From NCBI GenBank assembly GCA_037367355.1, contig CM074697.1, positions 3,348,001 to 3,412,000 on the forward strand: a DNA stretch of 64,000 nt. Direction: 5' to 3'. Below are positions 10,273 to 20,213 of the stretch, in pieces. The notes beneath the pieces are model-generated. The model was given only the letters and a program-made list of their open reading frames with translations. It ran no database searches and was not told the origin of the DNA. The position numbers were made by a program, and so were the translations under genes. The DNA is from Neoscytalidium dimidiatum (taxonomy: Eukaryota > Ascomycota > Dothideomycetes > Botryosphaeriales > Botryosphaeriaceae). The first letter of the stretch is position 1, and each line of letters begins with the position of its first letter.

Positions 10273-13071
10273 ATGGCACCGGTGAGTTCTGCCCGCTTTG
10301 TTTCTGTCACCGTCATTGTCGCGCGCCCCATACCCCCGATCTGGCCGACTTGTCCTGGACTCGGACTCGGACCCTGCACCCAGTGGACTTGGACATCACC
10401 AAGGCTTTGTTCAACACCAGACACTTGGTGGAAACACCAGCCGATATGGAGCATGAAAAGTGCAATCGCAAATTTGCGCCTCGATACGACATCTCATCCG
10501 TGCTGTAGCCTTTCTACAGTCTCGCTCTCTGTTGCATACATTCTCTCCGCGTTTCCTCCCTGCATCTGCCCTTGTCTCTGTTATCCTTCACTGCAAAATC
10601 TCCCTCTTACGTTGAATCATCCTTCTGTAATACCCTGAGCCTCGTCGGCCGCCGTAAAGCATTGCCACAGCCACTTTCACTCAGGACATAGCTCTTCAGT
10701 CTTCAGTACACCTTCCGGGGCGCTTGCATGGGCGCTCTTTCATCTATTCTCGAAAGGGGCTTTGATTCAGTCCGCATTTGCGACCACCGATTTCCAAGGA
10801 TATACGTCTAGCATGCACGGGTTCCGGGTCTCAAAGCAAATACCATTACGGTTCAACCACAGGCCCACCGAACAAGGATAAATTGAAACCAGATTCTCCT
10901 GCGCCTTGGGATAGAACACCTCTATTGCCGCAGCTGCAGCTCTTAATTGCTCCCTTGGATGATGAATGGATCCCAGTTACTCCCCTTTGGCCCGAAAGCC
11001 TACTTTCATATTCTTAAGGCTCTTCGCGCGCATGTCACGTTTTGTTTTACAATTTTCAATTTCAGGAACAATGGCAAAAGAACTGCACTACTGATGCTTG
11101 ATTTAGTTTCGCCCCAGTGGCAGAAGTAATCGGTCTGGTCGTGGCCAGGTCGACCACGACGTCTTCGAAGGTTTACCCATTAGGCAATGGCGACAGACCG
11201 ATGCCGTAGTCGGACCAGCAGCAAATCACAATCAGCAACCACTTTCCAAGGATGACTGGCCTGAACCCCCCATGCCGAGAGACTCACATCTACTTCCAGA
11301 CCACAGCCAAATTTTGTTAAGGGCTGCACGTGCCGGAAGGCTCTACAAGCTACCTACCCCCCCGGACGAAGAGGAGAAGGAAAAGGGCGAAGAAGATGAA
11401 GAAGCCAAGGACACCCAAGCGGGCTATGTCGCCAAGAAATGGTCTCAAGTCCCTCGCCACCTGGAGGAGCCGGAGCCAGAATTTCTCGCCAAGCGTAGGA
11501 AAGGACTACCATCCGCATTCTCAACGAGCAATAGCAACGGCCAACCAGCCCCCAGTGGACCCATGCGCGAGACCAAGGTCAAGCGGACAGATGCGGACGG
11601 TAACGTGCATGTTTACAAAGTTTTGGTACCTGAGGGTCAGACAGTAGAGGGAGAGGTTGCCGAGGAAGACGTGGAGATGAAAGAGACTGCGCCAGAAGAA
11701 GCCGCGCCAGGAACAGTCGTTGAGGGTGTTGGCGTTGTCAACGCCGAAGGTGTCGTCGTCGCGAATCAACCAACACCTCCAAGACGTCGGCCGCCTCCTC
11801 CACGTAGAAAGCCTAAGAAGGGACCAGGCAGAGGGCGGAAGAAGGTCATGTTCACCCCCGGTGAGGGTACCAGTGGTGCAACAACCGGTCCGGATGGCAC
11901 TCTTCAACCAGGCGATCCGAACATCAAGACCGAAGGCACTCCCGCTCCAGGCGACACCCCGATGGCCGAGGCAGGTGATGATGACGAAGAAGGCTCAGAA
12001 GGGTCTGAAGGGTCTGAAGACGAAGAAAATCGCGAAGGGTCGCCAACGCCTGGCAGCAACACGCCGCTGCCCAAGAGCGAAGAACAGTCCACTCCCGTAG
12101 CGGCTGCAGCCGCCACTACTACCACCACCACCACCATCTCTTCCACACCAGCCGCACCTGAAGCAGTACCCAGCTCCGCCCCGCCTGAAGAGGCCGCCGA
12201 GGCAACTCCCCCAGTGGCCCCCACCACCGAGGTCCCGCCTGCCATCCCGCCGCCCGCGCCGCCCGTCGCGCCCGAGCCCGTCATCCCGAAGAAGCGGCGC
12301 GCCGGCTCTTCCGATGCCGACCGCAACGCCTCCAGCTCCCCCGACCTGCCCCTCGCAGGCGGCAGCAGCACTAGCCGCCAGGGCTCCGAGACCCGCAAGA
12401 CTAGGACGCCTACTCCTGCACGCAAGAAGTCGGCCAGCCCGCCCCAGCCCGCAGAGGTGAAGGAGGGTGTGGAAGGCGGTGTGGTGACACCGCCGCCGCC
12501 TCAGCCCGAGCAGCTGCCGCTTCAGCCGCCTCCCGAATCATTGGCGTCTCTAGACCAGCAGTCTCAGCCTGAGCCGTCGGCTGAGCAGCAGCAGCAGCAG
12601 CCGCCGCTGGAGCCTGCTCCTATCGCCGAGGAGAAGGCGCCGGAGGGAAAGGCGGAGGGTGCTGCTGAGGAGGAGGGGGAGAAGCTGCAGGAACAGGCAC
12701 AGCAGCATGAGTTGTCGCCACCGCAGCCCGCCGAGCAACCTCAGCCGTCGCAACTAGATCAGCAGCCTAGCCCCGAGAAGATGGATGTCGACGTGAGTGT
12801 GGAGGAGGCGCCCGCACCCGTGTCCGCACCGCAGCCGGAGACGGGGACGGAAATGGAGATAGAGACAGAGGCCCAGGCGAAGCCCGAGGAGCAGCCTGTC
12901 ACTGCTGATCCTGCTCCTGCGCAGGGCGAGGAGGCCGGGGAGGCTGGGGAGAAGGAGAAGGAGAAGGAGAAGGAGACGGAGACGGAGAATGAGAAGGAGA
13001 AGGAAAAAGAGACCGAAGTCGATATTTTTGGGAGCCTGGAACAGCAGTTGGAGAACGAGGGGAAGAGTTGA
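10273..13071 (+). CDS. Long low-complexity Pro/Glu-rich protein with AT-hook-like basic motif, function unknown
   Basis: Not recognised. The core exon (11107-13071) is open for 655 codons. A 9-nt first exon (10273-10281, Met-Ala-Pro, donor GTGAGT) joined to the acceptor at 11106 keeps the frame. That gives 657 residues with an 825-nt intron and a TACTGAT branch-like site near 11088. The N-terminal 130 residues look globular and conserved (VFEGLPIRQWRQTDAV, DSHLLPDHSQILLRAARAG, AKKWSQVPRHLEEPEPE, LAKRRKGLPS). The remainder is disordered: a basic PPRRKPKKGPGRGRKK patch resembling an AT-hook or NLS at about residues 222-237, acidic GSEGSEGSEDEE runs, poly-Thr, Pro/Gln-rich tracts and a terminal EKEKEKE segment. 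Composition suggests a nuclear chromatin or transcription-associated protein; that is inference. The tiny first exon is the least certain part. Confidence 0.7.
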
Positions 13072-14484
13072 ATAAGGGCTGTATGAATCGGGATAGAGGT
13101 TTCTGATGCTTGTGTCCCAGTTGGCTAGTGGAGTGTAATCGTGAGGTGCTGTTTGGAATACAATTTTTAGTCTTCTTTTCTTCTTGGGTTCTTGGTCTTT
13201 GTCAATGGATTTGTGATGGTAGACATGCTGTGGCTTAAGACTCGACCGTGTCGTGCTGACATCTCGGCTTAGTGTGTCTTTGACTCGCATTGTACGATGT
13301 TTATTGCAAGGAGCTAGCTATTATCGACAGGTGTTGCTGAGGCAATGATTGGGGACTCTTGAACACTAAGGACAGTGATCGTAGTCATCGATGGTCTCAT
13401 CCAGTTCAAGGGTCAGCTGACGAGTGAGCTGAACAAAGTGGCATCATATTTGGAACCAGGGGTGGGTTAGTAGAGACACTATCGGGGAGTGATCGGAGAT
13501 CCCACATTGTGACTTGGAATTTACCATTTTGCCGTTAAATGTCTCCGTGAGGAACCTACAACAGCGAGAAATGCTTCGTACTTCGTCTCCACTGGACGCA
13601 TACTACTCACAGGTTCGACGGCACTTTTACCCTATTTGGCATGAACTAAAGTGGTGGGGTTACTGAGTCTCGGATGCCGTATGATCTGCTCGCTACGACG
13701 CGGAGAGGGTGGGAGATCGTAGCAGCAGGCGTCAAGCCCTTTTCTTCACATAAGTTAAAAAAGCAGATCTCAAGTTTCACATCATGTGGGCTGCCGCGGC
13801 CGAACGGCAAGATCCCGATAGGCATGTTCATCCAGGCTCCCGGTCCAATAGGAGGATTTTTCTCCCCTTCTCGATAACCGAAAAACATTGCAGGAGGACT
13901 GAGGATTTGGAACGTCCATGCGCCGAAGCCACGATTCTTTTTTTTTTTTTTGGTCCTTGCCCACTCCGCTATGACCGCCACGTTCCAGCTCACGTATCCG
14001 CAGCAAACGGCTACTTGCAGACGCAAAAGACAGAATGGCTGTCACACCAAAAGGCGGTGAGACGATAAGGCCACGTCTACGACACCACCGGGAACGGATT
14101 TTCTCTTTTTTATGGCTCTTCCAATGAGCGATCTCGCCCAAGTCGCGATTTCAAAAGGCTCGGTTGTCGTCCGAAGGTCGGAACGCATTAAGGCTGAGCG
14201 CGGCGCATTTGGTTCGAGCGTAGGTTTGGTGCAGAGCGGAAGGGATGGGGCGCTGTTCGCCCGCTTGTGGGCCCCCTGTTTCAATAGTCGTCGATCATGC
14301 CACATGATAACCTACGTGTACAAAGGGGTTGGTGGTCGTACCTTTTGATGGATGTACAGCTCACTGCTTTTTGATATTTGCCACTTTCTGACTTGTTCTC
14401 TCGCCTCTGCACCGGTAGTCCTTTGTTCCTGTCTCCCCGCTGTCGATCCTGTATTCAGATTCCTTACCTTTCTCGTTCTGCTTC
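13072..14484. other. Intergenic, about 1.4 kb, no gene supported
   Basis: It holds the 3' flank of the Pro/Glu-rich gene and the promoter of the CVNH gene. A T12 run lies near 13938-13950. Frames on both strands at 13646-14348 are short, overlap each other and show no domain or splice consistency. Confidence 0.5.
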
Positions 14485-16038
14485 ATGCCGCTAATGTCTT
14501 TCACCAAATCATCACATTCGGTAGCCATATCGCAAGACTCGTTGCTCTCGGCGAAGTGCAGGACGTGCAGCGGCGAATGGCGGGAGTCTACCATAAGACT
14601 CAACGACTTCTTGGGGAATGAGGATGGTGCTTTCATGCTCGGAGATCGTGATTTTTCCATGACTGCAAGGGACATCGTTTTGGAACAGAAAGGCGACTCG
14701 TCGATACTCCGTGCAAGCTTGAGGAAAAGGGATGGAAGCTGGCAAGAAGCCTCTGTTGAACTGGATGCCTTCATCAGCAACCAAGACGGCGAGCTGTCTC
14801 TGTAAGATCCCCGGTCACGTGCTATTGTTTTGGCCCCCTTTGCTTTTCTCCACTGAGCTATCAAGCTGATAAATGATCAGAGAAATTGAGGTGTTTCTTC
14901 CAACCGTTGGGGAAAATATCACCGAAGAGCTCCAGGCGTTGGTTGACAAATGTGAAACGTCGGCCAAGGACCTCCAAGCAAACATTCGTAAAAGCATCAC
15001 CGAAGGGACCTGTGCAGCTTTTTCCTCAATTAGTACCGCCTTCCAAGGCATCGAAGATACGCAGCATGCGCTCAGGGATGCCAGAGTTGACATCTCTCAT
15101 ACGATCTCGCACCAGGCCGTCTTCATAAACACATTGTTCGCTACGAGCTTAAGGCAATGGACACAGGTAGAAGAGGCAGTAGCAGCAGGCAGTCAAAGAG
15201 CCAAGGAGTTTGAAAATACGCAACTCCATGATGCCACCGTGGAGATCGAACAAACTGAGAATAAGCTTGAGAAAGAAATCGAAGAGACGGAGCGGAGGAG
15301 AGGGCAGACAGAAGAACATCTCACGTCACTTGAGAAACAGATCGAACAACATGAGGCGGCGGAAGAAAAGGCGAGGCAGGAAGCAGATGCGGCAAACGGC
15401 CGGACTATTGGGTTCTCAATAGTGAGTAGTATCAAAACTTCCCACACCAGCTGGCTTTCGACTAACTGTATCAGGCGTCAGTAATCATCCCTTTTGTTTT
15501 CATTCCTTTGGCAGTGTAAGAGTTTTTTTTTAAGTTGAGCACCCCAAACCCCGTTCTGACTGGAATACACAGTACGGCCGCAAACGAAAAAGAAGGCTGG
15601 AGTAAAAGAAGAGACGAGTTCAAGGAGAAGATCAGCCAAGCAAGAAGCGCTCAAGAAACCCAGCGGAACTTATTAAAACGGCTTGAAGAGGCCCTTGAGA
15701 CAGCAAGAAAGAGCAAAGAGGACTGCTTGTTCCTACGGAAGCAGGCGGAGAAGCTCGCGGTGGACCTGAAACACTTCGAAAGTGGAATCCACGAACTCAA
15801 AAGGAGCATGACCTGCTTCTCCCAAAACCTCAGGAAAGCGGAGACGAGCGCCGTTACGGCATTCCAGTATAGCCAAACTCTGGAAGAAGGGCGCATCATC
15901 CTGAATGACGCCTTGCGGCTGAGGTCCGAGCTCTCTGCAACGGACGAAAAGGCACGGCTGCTGGAGCCCTTGAAAGACACCAGACCGGTCGTATACGGGA
16001 AAATCGACGACGCCCTCCAAACCACCAAATCTCAATAA
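14485..16038 (+). CDS. CVNH (cyanovirin-N homology) lectin domain fused to coiled-coil and membrane segment
   Basis: Four exons (14485-14801, 14881-15421, 15475-15515, 15573-16038; introns 79, 53 and 57 nt) close in frame to 454 residues. An internal Met three codons later (14494) is an equally good start. Residues about 4-105 form one CVNH domain: SFTKSSHSVAI, SAKCRTCSGEWRESTIRLNDFLGN and the tandem half LRASLRKRDGSWQEASVELD with SNQDGELSL. CVNH domains are mannose-binding lectins known from cyanobacteria, ferns and filamentous fungi. Residues about 110-280 are a long Glu/Lys/Arg-rich coiled coil. Exon 3 encodes a hydrophobic helix (ASVIIPFVFIPLAV) at about 283-301, and exon 4 a second coiled coil of about 150 residues. 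No signal peptide is seen. The lectin call is firm; localisation and ligand are unknown. Confidence 0.85.
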
Positions 16039-16084
16039 GGAGAAACTCGCAGTATCCAGAAACACAATCGGCGTAAAGCCCCCT

Positions 16085-17025
16085 CTACCTCCGCAACCTC
16101 GAGAACGCCACCCACCCGGCCACCGCGACCGCGCTCACCGCAGCCAGCAGCTTAGCACCGTTCACCAGCGCCATCATCATGAACATCCTCTCCCCAAACT
16201 CGGCGTTTTGCTTAAACGCTTCCAGATCGTTGGCCCGCGGAAACGGCCGCTCCGGTACCTCCTCGCCCGGGAACGCGCACAGCGGGCCCCACCCCTCCTT
16301 CAAGTTGTACACCAGCAGCTTCTCCGGCGGGACCAAAGCCTCGATCATCTCGTTGTGCTCGCGGTACATCTCGCGACCCGTTTGCGGGAAGTCCGGGTAG
16401 CCGGCCTCGTGCCAGCACCGCCCGACCATCTGCAGACGGAGGGGCCTGGGCCCTTGCAGCCAGCGATAGAAGGCGATCAGCCGGGCTGCGGTACGCGTGC
16501 CACTTGTGCCGTAGGTGTAAATGGTCGACATGTTGGAGACGTAGAAGGCGTCCGCGCGGTCGCGGACCGTGAGGATCACTTTGGCGTCTGGGTACGCGGC
16601 GATGAGTCGGCGGGAGAAGGTCATGCAGGGGTTGTCGGTTACGGCCTGTGTGCTGTTAGGTTTGGGATTGCGAGGGGGCCCGCGCATCCCGCCCGGGGGG
16701 GAGCGGGTTAGAGCAGGGATATTCTTGCCATGCAGTGGCCGAGCAGTTGATCCCATTGTTTTCACGGCCCCAGGTGCCTTGGCCGTCTTTGAGGGCTTTG
16801 TAGCGGTCCATCCATATTTCGCGGCCTTTGGGGTTCCCGTTCACAGCTGAGGCCATGTGGTAGATGTCAGAGTAGCCGAGATCGAGGAAGGCCTGTCGAA
16901 GGGCTATTTTCCCAAATCAGTAATCGCCGGGGAGATGTACAGATACGCGTAGTGAGGTATTTCGATGGAAAGAGGAAAATAAATGAAGTTCCCGTCCGAG
17001 ACAACCCCAAATAGTGCACTTTCAT
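16085..17025 (-). pseudogene. P-loop sulfotransferase-family protein with a one-base frameshift
   Basis: Fungal sulfotransferase_4-like protein; the donor would be PAPS and the acceptor is unknown. Exon 1 starts at Met 17025 with the P-loop-like GLSRTGTS. Exon 2 (16903-16729) carries LDLGYSDIYHMA. Exon 3 (16645-16085) carries TFSRRLIAAYPDAKVILTVRDR and ends in a hydrophobic C-terminal anchor followed by RLRR. In exon 2 the frame breaks at the four-base A run (T run at 16759-16762 on the + strand). After it the family motif WDQLLGHCM is read one frame over, so one base appears to be missing. Intron 2 (16646-16728) uses a GC donor (GCAAGA) with a CTAAC branch site. The exon 1 to 2 junction (donor GTATCT, 43-nt intron 16904-16946) is tentative and inserts extra residues after the P-loop. 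The gene is either a recent pseudogene or carries a homopolymer sequencing error. Confidence 0.75.
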
Positions 17026-17774
17026 TGGCACTACACGTTTGCACTGCCGGTGATCAATATTGGCGCTGACGATTCTACGGTCGCCAACGACCTTCTTTTC
17101 CTGCGTCATTGTTGCAGTTTCTCACCCTTCCTCGAAGAAAAATTGGCTTGTGAAAGTGTGATTTACCGAATAGGTACTGTGCGGAGTTGCAGTGTGCTTT
17201 AAGACCTCCGCAGATACGGCCATAGATCACGCGGGCATGACAAGGCAATCATATGGAGCGTCGAACTTGGGCGTCCCGCAGTCTTGATAGAGCAGTGACA
17301 CGAATCGTATGGATTGCCAGAAGAGGGAAAGCCGTGGTTCCACATATGCCGACGGGTCGATTAACGACTCAAGACCCGCGTCAGGCACGCCGGCGCCAAT
17401 AAGTTGACTATGAGCTTTATCAAGATAAGAACGCCGACAAGAGTCATGACGATAGCTTCTCTCGTGACAAGCATGCATTTCTTTCTCAACGCTTGATGTG
17501 TCAAGGATCAATACGAGCAATACCTTTGGGCATTGAATAGTGCTGTCCGGTGGGATTTCTCCTCTCTATCCCGTATTTAGAATCGCGGAGACCTCATTGG
17601 AAGTATACATTGATCTGACCTTTCAGGTAAGCCTGACAGTTTGGCTGTATCCGTAATCACTTTCCCAAGCCAGTTCCCAGTTGTTTTCCTCCAAATCGAG
17701 TATCGCCCTTCTGATATAAACTCTTCAAGCCCTTTTCTCAAGCGAAGCTTTCATTCGACTTCCACGCTGTGAAC
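17026..17774. other. Intergenic, no gene supported
   Basis: It lies between the sulfotransferase start (reading left) and the P450 relic (reading right), so it would hold both promoters. A minus-strand frame at 17227-17520 has no recognisable domain and was not kept. Confidence 0.45.
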
Positions 17775-19385
17775 ATGACACTCATCCAGATCATCCTCCT
17801 CTTACCAGTCAGCCACTTCCATTCTCTTAAAAAAAAAAAGTCCCTTCCCGCAGCTAATAGCCCCAACTAGGCCCTATACGTCCTTACCTACATCCTCTAC
17901 TAACAACCTACTCCTCCACCCTTTGCGCTCCTACCCCGATCCCCACCACAACCGCGCCACGCCCATCCCCCGCATCCTCGCGCGATGGCGCGGCCTCGGC
18001 GTGTACCGAACGCACGCCCTGCACGAGCGCTACGACCCCATCGTCCGCGTCAGCCCCTGCGAGCTCAGCTACGTCAGCAGCTCCGCATGGAAAGACATCT
18101 ACGGGCACAACGCCACGACGGGACAGCCCCTTCCCGAAAGACCCGCTGGCCAACCCGGCGCCGACGACGGGCGCCAAGGCGCTGATCAACGTCGACGACG
18201 AGAACGACGCGCTGCATCGGCGCCAGAGCGGCGTCTTCGCGCCCGCCTTCTCCGAGCGCGCGCTCAAGGAGTAGGAGCCCCTGCTACTCGCGCACGTGGG
18301 GCGCTTGATGGACGTGCTGAGGGCGCGGCCGGATAAGGGGGCCCGCGGGGCAACGGCGGATATGGTGGATATGTTTAATTTCACCAGTTTCGATATCATG
18401 GGCGACTTGGCGTTTGGCGCGCCGCTGGGGCTGTTGGAGCGCGTGGGGTATACGCCGTAGTTGGGGACGATAGTCGCGGCGATTAAGATGCTGAGCTTTC
18501 GGATGATTTTGGGGTATTACTTCCCGTGGATGGGGAAGGTGATGTCGTACTTGATTTCCGAGAGCACGAAGAGGAAGAGGGCGGAGCACTTGGCGTTTGC
18601 AGCCGGGCAGGTGGATTCCAGGTTAGCGAGGAGGACGGAGAGGCCGGATATTTGGACGTTGGTGTTGAGGGAGGAGGGGGATGGGGAACAAGGTGAAGTT
18701 ATCAACGCCGGAAATGCATGCGAATGCGGGCGTGTTCATGATTGCTGGAACAGAGACGACGGCGACGGCGCTGTCGGGGATGGTGTTCCTACTATTGAAG
18801 CATCCGGAGTGCTTGGCGAGGTTGAAAGAGGAGGTTTGTGCGAGTTTCAAGAGTGCTGACGAGATGACACTTGATAGGCTACCACAATTGCCTTGTTTGA
18901 ATGCTGTTATCAATGAGTCGATGAGGCTGTATCCTGCTGCACCGGAGGCACTGGTCAGAGCTTGCCGTCTCAGGGTGCGGAGATCTGGGGAAAGTTTGTG
19001 CCTGGAAGGGTAAGTTCTGTTATTAGTTTGAGTACTTTCTCGTTAACGTTTCTTTAGACTACAGCATTCATCGTCCATTACTGCGCCTTCCGCTCTTCGC
19101 ACAACTGGGTTCTACCAGACTCGTTAATTATCCCAGAGCGGTGGCTGCCAGACTGTGATCCACGTTTCGCAAAGGATGATAAAAAGACATTTCAGCCTTT
19201 CTACGTAAGACCAAGGAATGGTATTGGAAGAAAGTGAAAAGAACAACCCAGTCAGAAGCTGAATTCGATTTGCTAACGTGATCGGGTAGCTTGGCAATGT
19301 ATGAGTTTCGGCTCATTCTGACTAATCTGCTCTGGCATTTCGATCTTAAGCTATGCGGGGAGAGCGCCGACTGGAGAAGTTAGAA
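17775..19385 (+). pseudogene. Cytochrome P450 pseudogene
   Basis: Fungal microsomal P450 fold readable in pieces. The N-terminal part has LHERYDPIVRVSPCELSYVS and WKDIYGH. The middle has NDALHRRQSGVFAPAFSERALKE. The I-helix AGTETTATAL and the ExxR-region NESMRLYPAAPEALVR follow, and the end has ERWLPDCDPRF. Lesions: a frameshift between about 18112 and 18131; in-frame TAG at 18272-18274 (Gln expected) and 18458-18460 (Trp expected), each explained by one RIP-type transition; a frameshift near 18680; and the heme-loop Cys replaced by Gly at 19220 (PRNGIGR). The expected C-terminal tail is missing after about 19385, where AT-rich DNA begins. It cannot make an active enzyme. Substrate class is unknown, and no other secondary-metabolism genes lie nearby. 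Confidence 0.88.
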
Positions 19386-20213
19386 AACCTTCTCGCTATG
19401 GTATAGTATTATACTTTTATAAGTTAATAAAAGCTCATCGTCTACTTCTATTAATTAGTAAGTATTGTCTATCCCGACTCTTCGGAGTAGCTTCGGGGAT
19501 CGGCAGTCTCGGCGCTTTGTCGCCGACGGCTAGTCGAAGCGAGTCGACGCGTTTGTCACGCGACGCGACCTCGGGACTGTGCAACGTGTCTTCCCGTGCC
19601 GCGTCATCCCCGCCACCAATAATAATTTACAACCTGGCGCGGGCGCACTTGATATAGGGCGCCGCCCCGCCCATCTTTGCCCTCAGCCATCGACCAAAAA
19701 TCGTCTTTTCACCTGGGCACCCCATCCTTCAGAATCAACGTACGTACACCTTCTTCATCAATATTGCCGGAACCGCCCTTTTATTCTCCCTTACAGGCAC
19801 AAATTTTCTTAGTCTTCAGCGGTCGGCATTCCCATCTGCGTTGGCGGCCGCGTACCTGTTGCCTAGGCGTGAGGTCCTCGCGTGATTGTGTTGGTCCGCT
19901 AACACCTTCGCGCCGGTTCCTCCCCTCGTAACGTGTCGAGGTCGACTCGACGTTTGCTTGCCACACTCATTCATGCCGGTCTCCTTTACCCGCAGCGCAG
20001 GTTTAGGGCTGACTCGCGCGTTTGACTGGCCGGCCGGATGGGTATGCGTCGGACTCCTGCGGATCTCGAGTCAAGGCTACTCCCGAGTATGAGTACTCGT
20101 AAAAGCCTGGGTGGGTGGGCTTCCTGCCGCGAAAGCGAGAAGGGGTACATCTTCAATGTAATATTCTTAGTTATATATAGTATAACAGAGTTAATTGATT
20201 TGTTTTGCTCCAG
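19386..20213. other. Mixed-composition spacer beside the P450 relic
   Basis: An AT-rich patch (19386-19470) is followed by a GC-rich stretch with short inverted repeats such as TCGGCG/CGCCGA near 19508-19525. It probably marks the boundary of an old insertion and includes the promoter of the next gene. No gene or recognised element. Confidence 0.4.

Noticed and set aside
11904..12425. Minus-strand frame under the Pro/Glu-rich gene
   Set aside because: Low-complexity reverse complement of the real coding exon.
13646..14348. Candidate small genes before the CVNH gene
   Set aside because: Short overlapping frames on both strands, no domain and no convincing introns.
17227..17520. Minus-strand 97-codon frame
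   Set aside because: No homologous motif, non-ATG start, no splice partners.
16085..19385. Secondary-metabolite cluster (sulfotransferase plus P450)
   Set aside because: Only two damaged genes, no synthase, transporter or regulator beside them; the neighbours are unrelated.
20205..20213. TTG start upstream of ATG 20214
   Set aside because: Non-ATG start without support; the ATG begins the conserved protein.
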